Positions 10,801-21,457 of a DNA stretch of 64,000 bases are shown piece after piece (the stretch's first letter is position 1; every line of letters begins with the position of its first letter). This DNA is from Urophycis tenuis (taxonomy: Eukaryota > Chordata > Actinopteri > Gadiformes > Phycidae). The notes under the pieces were generated by a model. That model was not told the DNA's origin and made no database searches. It was given only the letters and a program-made list of their open reading frames with translations. The stretch spans positions 62,001-126,000 of the forward strand of contig JAXIVH010000194.1 in NCBI GenBank assembly GCA_036785325.1. The letters run 5' to 3'. Made by a program: the position numbers and the translations under genes.

Positions 10801-12440
10801 GGCCTTTCATGAAAAAGGAGATCCAAGATTACATAACCAGAAGATGCCCTTGCCTAAAGCAAAAGACACCAGCCACACATGAAAGAGCACCCATGGGGAG
10901 TATCACATCTAACTCGCCCCTTGAACTCGTGTGTATCGACTTCCTCCACTTAGAAGCCTGTCTTGGTGGATGTGAGTACATATTGGTCGTGATAGACCAC
11001 TTCACCAGGTTCGCACAAGCCTACCCCACTCGCAACAAAGCGGGCAAGACAGCTGCTGACAGACTCTTCAACGACTTCATTCCCAGATTTGGATATCCCA
11101 CCAAGCTTCACCACGACCAGGGTCGAGAATTTGAAAACGAACTGTTCAAATCACTCAGGCAGTTATCTAGTGTTGGCCACTCAAGAACCTCCCCCTATCA
11201 CCCCCAAGGCAACCCTGTTGAGAGACTAAACCGCACGTTGCTGCAAATGCTACGGACCCTAGGAGAGAAAGAAAAGGAAAATTGGAAAGACCACCTACCT
11301 CACGTGCTACATGCCTATAACTCCACAAAGCATGAAGGCACAGGTTTCTCCCCTTACTACCTAATGTATGGCCGTCATCCCCGCCTCCCCGTTGATCTCC
11401 TCTTTGGTCTAATAGCAGAGGAAGAAGATGAAACACCAACAGGATATGCGGCAAAATGGGCAGGAAAGATGATTGAGGCTTATCGAATAGCAAACGCAAA
11501 CAGCCAACAGTCAAGTGCCAAAGGGAAAGCCCACTATGACAAAAAGAGCAAAGGTGTGACTCTTCAAGCTGGAGACCGAGTCCTGGTACGTAACCTCAAT
11601 GAGAGAGGTGGGCCGGGTAAACTCAGGCCATATTGGGAGAAGATAATCTACATTGTGAGAGAGCAGGTTGGGGATAACCCTGTCTACAGAATAAGCCCAG
11701 AGACGGGAGGTCGCCCCGTCCGCACCCTACATCGAAACCTGCTGCTCCAAGTAAATGACCTACCGGTAGAGCCTCCCCAAAACCAAGTCACAAATAGGCC
11801 CAAGCCACAAAAGAAAACCAAAAAGTTGTCCGAACCCCTGAAGCCCACAGAACAGAGACAGAGTTCTGAGACAAGTGACTCTGAAGAGGAGGGTGTGTCT
11901 CATTACTGGCTACGGGTACCTGTGGAAAGAGTTGAGAGTAACTTACCAAGGTCAAGGGTCACCAGCCCAATTCAAAGCAGACCTGGACCGAGTGGGACTC
12001 CGATCGGACAGAGAAACAATGTGGAACTGGAAAGAGAAATGGAAAATGTCATGGACGAGAGAGATGTCACTAATGAGGAGCCTGATATAAACAGTGAAAG
12101 TGAGCAGGACAGGAATAAGTCTCAACAGGACATGGGTCAGGCTCAGTATAACATTGAACAAGAGGAACCTCAAGTGACTCAACAAGAGGAGTATGCCCCA
12201 GAACCGCAGCCTGAACCCCAAGTCGTGCTTAGACAATCAGTAAGAGAAAGGAGACCTGGCTACGTGTTCACATACCCCTCCCTTGGCCAGCCTGCCTACC
12301 AGTTACGTTCCACTGTGAACGCAGTTGACATTCAACCAATCCATTGTGGCCACATGTTCTACCCCTATCCCTATGTCCATGCTTTGCAACCCCCATCTAT
12401 TATCCCTCCATATCTATACTCACTGACTCATTGCTTCTAA
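7755..12440 (+). pseudogene. pol: Pol polyprotein of element A, two nonsense codons
   Basis: One frame from protease to C-terminal tail, translated after a -1 shift near 7827. Aspartic protease has DSGS near 8050. RT carries the PFGLSNAPAAFQ segment and YLDD near 9436. RNase H has HTDAS, an E in KLEFMALKWAV and TDNNPL. Integrase has an HH-CC zinc finger (the second pair written CPC) and a D,D,E core: CIDFLH, HHDQG, NPVER, with 34 residues between the last D and E. A long acidic, proline-rich tail runs to 12440. TAG at 9519-9521 (after YLDD) and TAA at 10128-10130 (in RNase H) stop the frame; both fit C-to-T decay of glutamine codons. No frameshift is seen, so decay is mild. Enzymes would copy RNA to DNA and insert it in the nucleus. 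Confidence 0.88.
7827..7854 (+). promoter_or_regulatory. Candidate -1 ribosomal frameshift signal
   Basis: GGGAAAC (7827-7833) sits in the gag frame as G_GGA_AAC, the canonical X_XXY_YYZ slippery pattern. After a 9-base spacer, CCTC-TGCC-GAGG (7843-7854) can fold as a small hairpin. Slipping back one base gives G-K-R-D and continues in the pol frame, while gag stops at 7896. The heptamer is of the type used by several retroviruses. The stem seen is short; a pseudoknot may be involved. Confidence 0.65.
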
Positions 12441-12558
12441 ACATTGGGGAGATACTTACATACACGTAGATCCAGATCTTACACTGAGTTTTGAAGGTGT
12501 AGAGTTTTGAAGAATTCAAATCAGGTGTCAGGAGCCACTTCTTTTTTGTTGGGGAGTG

Positions 12559-13712
12559 TGTGGTACACTCAAAACCAGACCACTATTGCAAGATGTAACT
12601 TTGAAATAATTTATATGTAAAACCGGTGATCATTAATTTATATTTCTGAGTACTTATTCATCGCTAATTATTACGGTCTAATATTGTCGTGGGGACCGGG
12701 AGTAAATATTTGTTGTGAGACAAAGCGTTAGTACTGGGAAACGGAAGGGGCGGAACCAAAGTGTTTTGCAGTCCGGAATTCTATGGTTGAGGGGCACTTC
12801 CGGTTCCTCACCAGAAGGATTTTGGAAAGATGAAAACAAAGCTTCGCTGTTTTATTCCTGTACTGACGTCTACCTGCTTTTCAGGTTTGTACACGGTGAA
12901 AATCACAAATATAACTATCTTCATGATTCGGAACATATTATAAACAGGTTGATAAACTTTGGGTACAGTTTTAAGTCTGTAATGTTGAGTTATGAACTTT
13001 TGAAAAGTCCTTTGTTTGTTTCGCGCCAAACGTTTTTTTCTGTAAAAAGGCAGTTGGTCGCTCGCGGAGAGTATTATTGTGGCAAGCAACACACACATCG
13101 TAGAGCATGATCAAGTTTACTTTGGCCCTGAACACCTGACATAAATGTTTAAGAATATATTTCATGTGATTAAGAGGTTGATGGCATTATGATAGGATAT
13201 TTAAAGTATTTAGAGTATAAGAAAAGTGTTTATATTATGTGTTATAGCTATATGTTTAGCCTGTCAGTTAGGCAGACCTATCAACCATTGTAGTTCAGGC
13301 ACTGGTTTAATGTAAATTCCCTAAGTGTTGTTTATTGTCGTAAATGGGAGGACAGTCTTTTAAATGACAAGTGTTATTGTGGTGTAAAGCCAAAGTATAT
13401 TTAGGGTTGACATTTTATTTATTATATAGGAACAAAACTATTAAATTGCACTTTTGATGTTTTATTTCTAATAAGGAACCTACTAAGGGACAATTGACAT
13501 TTGAACATGCACTTTACTCAGGGAATAGTTTATATTTATATGTGATATATGTGATATTTGGGATGATTGTTAATTAAAGAGACGGATTTCGGAAAGATGA
13601 AAACAAAGCTTCGCTGTTTTATTCCTGTACTGACGTCTACCTGCTTTTCAGGAAAATCCGCTCTCAAAAATCTATTTGTTACTTCCGTCCTGGCCACTTG
13701 GGACCAGTAACA
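12559..13712 (+). repeat. 3' LTR of element A (long form with extra 767 bp)
   Basis: 12559-12884 matches the first 326 bp of the 5' LTR. A 696-bp stretch (12885-13580) absent from the 5' LTR follows, then 13581-13651, a second copy of the 71-bp block found at 12814-12884, and 13652-13712, the shared LTR end. The first copy has small differences (GAAGGATTTTGG versus GACGGATTTCGG) while the second matches the 5' LTR. Either the 5' LTR lost a repeat plus the 696 bp by recombination between the 71-bp repeats, or the 3' LTR gained it. I see no coding sequence in the extra DNA. Confidence 0.85.
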
Positions 13713-13775
13713 CAAGCATAATTCTGCGGACTTGCATAACTGTAAGAAGAAATCACCCTAAAAATAAAGACTTAC

Positions 13776-13950
13776 AGCAATCTTTGGATTGTGCACTCGT
13801 CGTTTCCTCTTTAGCTCAGGTGTACAGCTGTAATTCGACGCACTGGGCTCCAAAACAGCTTCCTCGAGTCTGGCCTTCACGTCTGTAACTCCGGCCTTCA
13901 AGTCTTTTACTTCGGCCTTCAGGTCTTTCACCTCGGCCTTCAGTTCAGCA
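13776..13950 (-). pseudogene. Candidate coiled-coil exon fragment
   Basis: On the minus strand the sequence reads as three near-identical 8-residue units of the LKAEVKD type (24-bp repeats), then an acidic stretch and a basic KRKRR cluster resembling a nuclear localisation signal. It ends in CAAAGATTGCT followed by GTAAG, a good splice donor (13771-13775). The frame is open over about 57 codons. On its far side a stop (TGA) is met and a dispersed repeat begins near 13960, so the exon is cut off. Could be a host nuclear-protein exon or part of a DNA transposon accessory protein. No domain recognised. Confidence 0.35.
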
Positions 13951-13954
13951 GTGT

Positions 13955-14890
13955 ATCACCTAGATTTACATGTACATTTAGTAATTTAGCAGACGCAAAG
14001 TGACGTGCAAAGGAGAGAATGTTCAAGCTACAAGCAATAGAGACCTGGCTGCATCTGAATATTGACTACTATATAGTATGCATTTTGTAGTACGTGACAA
14101 ATATAGTACGTCCGAATGCTTAGTACGCATTGTGTAGTACGGAAATGGTTCCCGAATGCGTACTACCGCCACAGTGTACAACGGAGGACACTACGCTATC
14201 CCACAATGCAGCAGAGTCTGGTAACGGAAGAAGAAGAACGCCGTGGAGAAAATTTAAATAAATAAAAGCAGCGATATCAAGAGCCATTCGCGCAGAAAGA
14301 GACATTTTAATTCACCAGTAACGACGACAAGACAGAAAACTATTAGGTTAATTATCGGAGGTGACTTTTTAATTTTGCCGGCATCTGATCTGCTGCGCAC
14401 AGAGGGGAAATACGTTATCTCCAAACATCCGGTAGCGTTTTCTGTGGTGTTCGGAAGCGTTCGGAGGCGTTCTACGTACGGCTGTAGCACGTACTACATT
14501 AACGGTCAAGTAGTAGACACTGAACAGAAATAGTGAAACAGTAACTACTTCACAAAAAAGTGCAGGACTAATCACCTGTGTTAACTGGCGAGACAATCCA
14601 CTTAGTGCACCCAGAAGTCTTCTTTCCAGGTCTGTTGCGGGACTTGGTAGCGGTGTGTCGGTAGCAGATTCTCATTGGGTGAGATCCGGAGTCGTGAACT
14701 GGAGGCGTCTTTTCAGTCTGGCAGCAGTTTAAATTTCGCGGTTCAGAATGAAGCTGTTATCGGAGTGAGCTAATTTATTGGTACTTGTCTCGCGAGACCG
14801 TGTTCGCCCAAGACGCGTGTGATTGGATGATTCCTCTGTCGCGGTGACGTAACCTTCTTCTTGGAACTGCAAGGCATGTATTCCGACTGT
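13955..14890. other. Repeat-derived DNA before the EnSpm fragment
   Basis: Begins with a dispersed teleost repeat piece (ACATTTAGTAATTTAGCAGACGC, 13973-13995). 14060-14170 has several copies of TAGTACG/CGTACTA in both orientations, as in the terminal area of a DNA transposon. The rest has no convincing coding region; small ORFs at 14120-14596 minus are treated as chance. It may be 5' parts of the EnSpm element that follows. Confidence 0.4.
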
Positions 14891-15531
14891 GGACCGAACT
14901 TGGAATTTTAACAACAAAGAGCCTTAATGAACTTCAAGCCAGGGTGGAAAACATCAAAGTACCACATGAGGTTGTAAGAATTCCCTTGCGGATTTCATCT
15001 GGCTTTGCAGGTTTTACAGCAGATCAATGGAAAAACTGGACAACCATATACTCATTGTTTTGTCTGAAGGGGCTTATTAGCAAAAGACATTACGATATGT
15101 GGTTTGACTTTGTTCAGGCATGTATTATACTCTGCTCCAAAGTTATATCCATCCAAAGACTGGAAGTAGCAGATGGGTACCTACAGACATTCCTTGAAAA
15201 ATTTGTTGAACTGTTTGGCCCATTGCACTGCACCCCTAACATGCATCTACACCTTCATTTGAAGGAGTGTATTTTAGACTATGGACCAGTTTATTCTTTC
15301 TGGTGTTCTGAGTGTTTTAATGGTATACTAGGAAAGTATAACAACAATAATAGTTTAATTGAGGTCCAGATTATGAGACAATTTCAACAGAGTCAGCAGC
15401 TTAACATGCCATGGATGTGTAAATATGAAGCTGAATTTTCTAGTATTTTGGGCCGTCAAATGGTTGGGACTTTGTCATGAGATGATGTCACTGATGTGCT
15501 TTATGTGAAGCACAATATTTTGCTACATCAG
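14890..15531 (+). pseudogene. EnSpm/CACTA-type transposase, C-terminal fragment
   Basis: Open from upstream of the valine codon at 14944 and running to TGA at 15478-15480, after which the same frame continues for about 17 codons until the LINE starts near 15532. Recognisable Tnp2-like C-terminal features: RISSGFAGFTADQWKNW, a W/F-rich helix pair, GPLHCTPNMHLHLHLKECI, and YGPVYSFWCSECFNGILGKY, which match the DUF4218-type region of EnSpm/CACTA transposases. The enzyme would cut and paste DNA carrying CACTA-type ends. The catalytic N-terminal part is not in the window. The stop fits CGA to TGA decay. Broken and interrupted, so non-functional. Confidence 0.7.
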
Positions 15532-17755
15532 TTTTTGTGAGGACAGCTGTATTCCAACACGCACCAGGGTGAGTTACAACAATGACAAACCCTGGTTCAC
15601 AGCCAAACTCAGAAGGTTAAGGTTGGATAAGGAAGTTGCCTTCAGGAGTGGGGACAGAGACAGATATAAAGAGGCGAAGTACAAGTTTAGCAAGGCGGTG
15701 AAAGAGGCTAAATGACTGTACTCTGAGATGCTCCAACACCACTTCTCAGCCAACGACTCTGCGTCTGTCTGGAAAGGGCTTAGGCAAATCACCAACTACA
15801 AGCCTAAAGCCCCCCACTCCATCAACGACCATCGTCTGGCCAATGACCTGAACGAGTTCTACTGCCGCTTTGAAAGACAAAGGGACAGTCCTGCAACCAT
15901 CCCTCATGACACCTCCCAACAGCTCCAGCTTATCACCTCCACCTCCCCCACCTCAGTGGGGGCCTGGGCACCTCCACCAATGCCAAACTTAAAGGTCCCC
16001 CCCTCGACCCCCCCACCCACCTCAGTGACGACTCTTTCCATCCATGAGAGGGACGTCAACAGACTCTTCAGGAGGCAGAACCCCCGGAAAGCTGCTGGAC
16101 CGGATTCTGTCTCCCCATCCACCTTGAAGCACTGTGCTGATCAGCTGTCTCCAGTGTTCACAGACATTTTCAACACCTCACTGGAGACATGTCACGTGCC
16201 AGCCTGCTTCAAGACCTCTACCATAATTCCTGTCCCCAAGAAGCCAAGGACCACAGGACTTAACGACTTCAGACCCGTCGCCCTGACCTCTGTGGTTATG
16301 AAGTCCTTTGAGCGCCTTGTGCTCTCACACCTGAAAGGCATCACCGACCCCCTCCTGGACCCCCTGCAGTTTGCCTACAGAGCCAACAGGTCTTTAGACG
16401 ATGCAGTCAACTTGGCCTTCCACTTCATCCTCCAGCACCTGGACTCCGCAGGAACCTACGCCAGGATCCTGTTTGTGGATTTCAGCTCTGCTTTCAACAC
16501 CATCATCCCGGCTCTGCTTCAGGAGAAGCTCTCCCAGCTTAGTGTGCCTGACTCCACCTGCAGGTGGATTACAGACTTCCTGTCTGACAGGAAGCAGCAT
16601 GTGAAGCTGGGAAAACGCATCTCCGACTCACAGACCATCAGCACCGGTTCCCCCCAGGGCTGTGTTCTTTCTCCTCTGCTCTTCTCCCTGTACACAAACA
16701 GCTGCACCTCCAGTCACCAGTCCGTCAAGCTTCTGAAGTTTGCGGATGACACCACCCTCATTGGACTCATTTCTGATGGTGATGAGTCTGACTACAGGTG
16801 GGAGTTAGACCATCTGGTGACATGGTGCAGCCGAAACAACCTAGAGCTCAACGCTCTAAAGACAGTGGAGATGGTTGTGGACTTCAGGAAGTACTCAGCC
16901 TCACCTGCCCCCATCACCCTCTGCGACTACACAATTGACACTGTGGAGTCTTTCCGCTTCCTGGGAACTGTCATCTCCCAGGATCTCAAGTGGGAGCTGA
17001 ACATCAGCTCCCTCATCAAGAAAGCCCAGCAGAGGAACCTGCCCAGGACAATGATGGTGCACTTCTACTCCTCCATCATTGAGTCCATCCTCACCTCCTC
17101 CATCACCATCTGGTTCGCTGCTGCCACCGCCAAGGACAAGGGCAGACTGCAGCGCATCATTCGGTCTGCAGAGAAGGTGATTGGCTGCAATCTGCCGTCG
17201 CTCCAGGACCTGTACACCTCCAGGACCCTGAGGCGTGCAGGTAAGATTATGGCCGACCCCTCCCACCCCGGACACCATCTCTTTGCATCACTCCCCTCTG
17301 GCAGGAGGCTGCGGTCCATCAGGACCAAAACCTCACGGCATAAGAACAGTTTTTTCCCGTCTGCCACTAGCCTTGTCCACAAGGCCCGGAGCCCCCCCTG
17401 ACACTGACTCTCTCCCTTCCCCCACACAGTCCTACATGCTACATTAACGTGGCATCTTCAGATCGTCTGCGTTACATTAACGCACAGTGTGTACAGTGTG
17501 CACTCATTCGGGTCCACCATTTTTCCATTTTTCTCTGCATGCACTACTGCTCTGTATTTCATATTCATATTCATATTCATTGTACATTGTATATATATTT
17601 ATTATAGTTATTTTACTATTTTACTTTTTTACTTACATATATTTTTAATACTGTTTTTTCTCTTGCACCAATTCAAGACAAGTCAAATTCCTTGTAGGTG
17701 CAAACCTACTTGGCAATAAACTTGATTATGATTCTGATTCTGATTCTGATACACA
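15532..17755 (+). mobile_element. L2-type LINE, 5'-truncated
   Basis: A non-LTR retrotransposon 3' part: RT coding from about 15535 to 17401, a 3' UTR of about 350 bp, then a conserved tail (CTTGTAGGTGCAAACCTACT, GGCAATAAA) with a TGATTC microsatellite at 17727-17750. The endonuclease half is missing, the usual result of incomplete reverse transcription. It begins inside the EnSpm frame, so it inserted after EnSpm. The tail and RT resemble teleost L2/CR1-group LINEs. Confidence 0.8.
15535..17401 (+). pseudogene. Reverse transcriptase of L2-type LINE
   Basis: Frame runs from about 15535 through an in-frame TGA (15713-15715) to TGA at 17399-17401; from 15728 it is open for 557 codons. RT blocks in order: PDSVSPSTLKHC, NDFRPVALTS, LDPLQFAYR, ILFVDFSSAFNTI (catalytic D), TGSPQGCVLSPLLFSLY, and LLKFADDTTLIG (FADD box, catalytic D pair), then a thumb and C-terminal part with ending similar to other fish LINEs. 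The enzyme primes on nicked genomic DNA. The TGA replaces an arginine-type codon (probable CGA to TGA). The 5' endonuclease is absent, so this copy cannot move on its own. Confidence 0.85.
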
Positions 17756-17990
17756 CACACTTACTAAAAGCCTTATTTGCATTTGTATAGCTCACAGCAT
17801 TGCCGTTAACAGGGGAGGGCAGGGGTTGACCTGGATTGAAAGTTTCTCACCTTGAAACATTAAATCCAGGCCAATTAAAGTAACATGGCAAAAGCTCAAC
17901 CAGTCTAAGGGGTGGGGGGGGGGGGGGGGGGGGGACTTTCACACCTTGAAACTCACAGTCTACGTCAATTCCTCGCAGTTATTGGCAGTT
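17756..17990. other. Non-coding stretch with long G tract
   Basis: A short CA repeat, then unclassified sequence. 17909-17934 is GGGGT followed by an uninterrupted run of more than 20 G, a strong homopolymer and possible G-quadruplex former. No gene seen. Confidence 0.6.
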
Positions 17991-19500
17991 ATCAGCACTG
18001 AGTGGGAATTTCTGTTTACAGCTGTTAATTTGGACTTCCACTGCAATTCACAGGGACAATTACTGTCGTAAATTCCTCTTTTCATTGAGTGCCATTCCGG
18101 TACTTTGCGGCCTGTAGGGGACATGAAATTTCTGGACAACATCAATCATTTTGCACATATCTTTCATGACCTGCCCTGTAAAATGTGTCCCTTGATCCGA
18201 TTCGGTCTGGATCGGTGCCCCACAGAGAGGGATGATTTGATTCGCTAATACCCGTGCCGCCATGTGAGCCGAATCGTTCTGAGTGGGAATGGCATCAACC
18301 CATTTGTAGAGAATTTGTCAATAATGACTAGGCAGTAGTGATACCCCCCTTTGGCACTGGGAAGCGGACCAATGAAATCCATCTGTAACTGCTCCCAAGT
18401 CCCTTATGGCAGCGGTGGTCTACCTAATCTGACGCGGTCGGATACCCCTCGGTTTACAGCGGCGCATACCAGACAGGCATCGCACCACCTGTGTATGTCT
18501 GCAGACATCAGTGGCCACCAGAAGTAGCGTTGGATAAGGTGCAGTGTGTGGTCAGCAGAGACATGAGCATATTCGTGATAGAGCTTAATGACAGGTTTCT
18601 GAAGGGCGGGCGGAACAACATATTTGTTGTCATGTAGGACAATGCCTTCAGGCGTTGCCTCCCAGATGATATATAGCCTTAATTGTGCTACTACTTGTTT
18701 GATTGCGTGCCCGCCGACATCAGGAATTCTCGCAATTGCCACTGAGTGATGTAGTCCTGTACAATGCCAAATATATACTGTCTATCCGTGTAAATACACT
18801 GCGGTTCGGCGTGGGTTTGGATAGCATGTAGAATGGCAGCAAGTTCTGCCTGTTGTGCGGACATTGCTGATGGAAGCTTTAACAGTAACGATTCACCATC
18901 ATCCGAGTCCGTAGCCTGCGGTGTCCATATTGCACAACCTGTATGGAAATGTCCGTCCTCCCAGAACTGGGAGCCGTCAATGTAAACTCGGGTTTGTCCT
19001 GGGATTTCCGTGTCGATCACCGGGCTACGAGCTTCTGGGCCCGGTTGGCATACGTGGGGCTGTCCCTCGATTTCGCCGAGTAAGTGGGGAAGAATCCGGG
19101 TGTGTTCTACCGTGACATCGCATGCTTGGATGTCTGTTAACCATCGGGCTAATCATTGTGCGGACACCCCTTTCATTTCACCCTGGAGTAGCATTTGTAC
19201 CGGAGTGTGCATTGTGTGTACTATGATAGGTTGGAAACCCACGATAGGTTCGGTTGTCACTATCATCCAATGTGTGGCGAGTACCTGTTGGCTGCATGGA
19301 TCAAAGCCTCTAGTATGCAATGGCCCACAGTTTTCCTCCATGGTCCTGAGCGATGACACCGCTGAGGGTTTTGTTGTGGGCGTCAACCTGAATATGGAAC
19401 GGTTTAGCTGGGTTTGGCAGCCCCAGAGCTGGCGCGGAACAAAGTTTTTTCTTTAGCTCGGTGAACACAATTTTGTGTGGTTCGGTCCAGTCTAACACAT
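17991..19500 (-). pseudogene. Decayed retroviral pol (RT end, RNase H, integrase)
   Basis: Minus-strand segments run in the order expected for retroviral pol. 19498-19310 is the RT connection. 19020-18691 is an RNase H with YIDGS, an AELAAI glutamate and a YTDRQ aspartate. 18742-18404 carries an integrase HH-CC zinc-binding region (YHEYAHVSADHTLHL, then CDACLVC). 18263-18060 holds part of the integrase core (ESDQGTHFTG and YRPQSTGM; the glutamate region continues as a changed sequence). Segments are in different frames with stops between them, so it is non-functional. The RNase H form is closer to gamma/epsilon-type retroviruses than to the gypsy elements elsewhere in the window. No LTR of its own is seen; the right edge abuts a hAT end at 19529. 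Confidence 0.65.
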
Positions 19501-19528
19501 CGGACGGTTTTGCTTTACCTTTTAGAAC

Positions 19529-20736
19529 CAGGGTGGGGAACCTTTTTCATATCAAAGGCCATTGATATGGCCCGTGATATGAAAAATCCGGTAGCAGATC
19601 ATGAAAGCGGTTCATGATAATGATTTCATCCTAGCATGAATGTGTGCCTAACTTTAATTCTAAATCGGGAGATGTAATATAAAACAAATCCTTGAAGGGT
19701 GAATGTTGATACATACAATCAGTAACAGCTCTTAAGTCATGTAGGACTACAGAGTGAACCCCAAACACACTCGGACCAAAATTAGGCTGAACAAATGACT
19801 TCATATTAAAATAATCATCACCCACTCGTTCCTAGTTGTGAAACTGTTGAACAGATGTGTACTATTTTGTCGCATTCCATTGTGTAAATAGATTTTTATT
19901 TTTTAGCATTTTCATTGCACCCATGCCTGTCTAACTGCTGACCGACAATAGCTAATGGTTTAGCTTCTCTTCCTCTTTTTTTTTTAAAGACTAATGTTGT
20001 GTTGATATGTTTTATTGATTTATTTACGTTGTAATGTTCTAATGTCAAGGTGTGCTACAATGTAAGTTACAGCATAAATAAATATAGTTAGCAAACATCA
20101 ACAGACTAATCACTTTGAGCTGCTCAACCGCGAATAGAAGACACAGCCATTGGGCTGGTTCACATTGTAACTTAACCAAACCTGTGAGTATGTTGTACTC
20201 TGGGGACATCCTGAGTTGATAAGGCCTCATTTAGCCACTGTTGCTACTTTAAACTGAGTGTAACCTTGATAGCAAGGCACGCTGAAATGGGGGAACATAG
20301 CACGAGTTGTGTGTGTACTCACATATTAAAGGATGTATTTAATATAGGTATGTCCCTTCATTTAAACAATAAACGTGATAAAGATGAGCTAACAAAGGAT
20401 GTGTATAAAATGCATCATTTAATTGTATGCTTTATTTTTATTGATTTACCACCCGGTGTGTTCCAAAGTTACATCACACGTCATGGCTGATCCACATCAC
20501 ACCTGGTGCTAACATAGGAGCCTTTTCATTTGGAGCACAGCATGAAGCGCTACTCCGCTGGATGAGCATTCTGCTCACGCACAGAATCCTTTTACAGAGT
20601 AGACAGTGAACATGTATGTCAACAGCAGGCGCGTCGTTAGAGCCGGGCATTCGGGGCTTTAGCCAATAAAAAAATACAGTAATAATGATGAAAAATAGAG
20701 CCACGAGGCTATAAAATTAAGCTTTTTGATATACGG
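19529..20736. other. hAT-like terminus and unclassified DNA
   Basis: CAGGGTGGGGAACCTTTTTC at 19529 closely resembles the terminal repeat of Charlie-like hAT elements (consensus begins CAGGGGTGGGGAACC). No matching right end is found nearby, and no transposase frame. The remaining bases to 20736 hold only short ORFs without recognisable content and a T10 tract near 19977. Confidence 0.4.
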
Positions 20737-21208
20737 TATTATCAATCTAGCCTGGGAATTCCCATGCTGCTTTGCGCGCGATTTCATTCTCACTGCACAG
20801 ACAGCCTGGAAACCACCACCCTTATTTTCCCCTGAGTTAGGGAACCAATCACAGAACGGGGGGGCAGCAAGACGATGAAGACGTCTATGCGCGACACCGA
20901 AGTTTGTAGCGTGTTAATCCAACATGGCAGCGGACACAACGTTACCGTTCGATACAGCCTTAGAAAGTGTATTAAGTAGCTTTTGTAGCAATTAATTTAA
21001 TTTTAGTAGCTAATTTTTAGTAGCAATTGGCTATGAATCGCGCGCAAAGCAGCATGTGAAGAACCAGACGCCATTTGATAGACATTCGTAGCGCCCAATA
21101 AACGGCTCTAGGCATTCGTAAACCACGCCTCAAATACGATAAAATGCACACCTAGTTCCCAGACCACCATCGGCCTACGACCACGCGTCAGCCAGGCTAT
21201 TATCAATC
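20737..21208. mobile_element. 448-bp MITE-like element with 11-bp target duplication
   Basis: TATTATCAATC occurs at 20737-20747 and 21198-21208. Between them, the element starts (TA)GCCTGG and ends CCAGGC, a short inverted end. Inside, CATGCTGCTTTGCGCGCGAT (20763-20782) has its perfect 20-bp reverse complement at 21037-21056. There is no coding region. The direct repeat of 11 bp is long for most DNA transposons (Mutator-like elements use 8-11 bp). Classification is open. Confidence 0.6.
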
Positions 21209-21403
21209 CATAAACCAGCTGAATAGGTCTACAATGAGTGCAGTAAGTTGGCGCCATCTAGAGGGCTTGCAACAATAGGGAACGGGAACTTGTTCGTTGG
21301 CGAATCTGTCATGTCATGTCATGCTTTCTTTATTTTACCTGGAACCTGATCAGTGGTGACATGCCATTACTGCAAAGAATGAAGTGAAGAATTATATACT
21401 TCT

Positions 21404-21406
<3 letters not shown>

Positions 21407-21455
<49 letters not shown>
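21407..21455. repeat. GA microsatellite
   Basis: Uninterrupted (GA)n of about 24 units. Confidence 0.95.

Positions 21456-21457
<2 letters not shown>

Larger units (their letters stand above)
5547..13712 (+). mobile_element. LTR retrotransposon A, Ty3/gypsy-type, full length
   Basis: Starts TGTGGTACAC at 5547 and ends GTAACA at 13712, flanked on both sides by CAAG (5543-5546 and 13713-13716), a 4-bp target duplication. In order: 5' LTR 5547-5933, primer-binding site 5939-5956, gag 6220-7896, pol in the -1 frame to 12440, 3' LTR 12559-13712. The order protease, RT, RNase H, integrase is that of Ty3/gypsy and retroviruses. No env frame follows integrase. Matching ends and target duplication show a single insertion event. 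Pol carries two nonsense codons, so this copy is not autonomous. The two LTRs differ greatly in length (387 versus 1154 bp). Confidence 0.9.
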
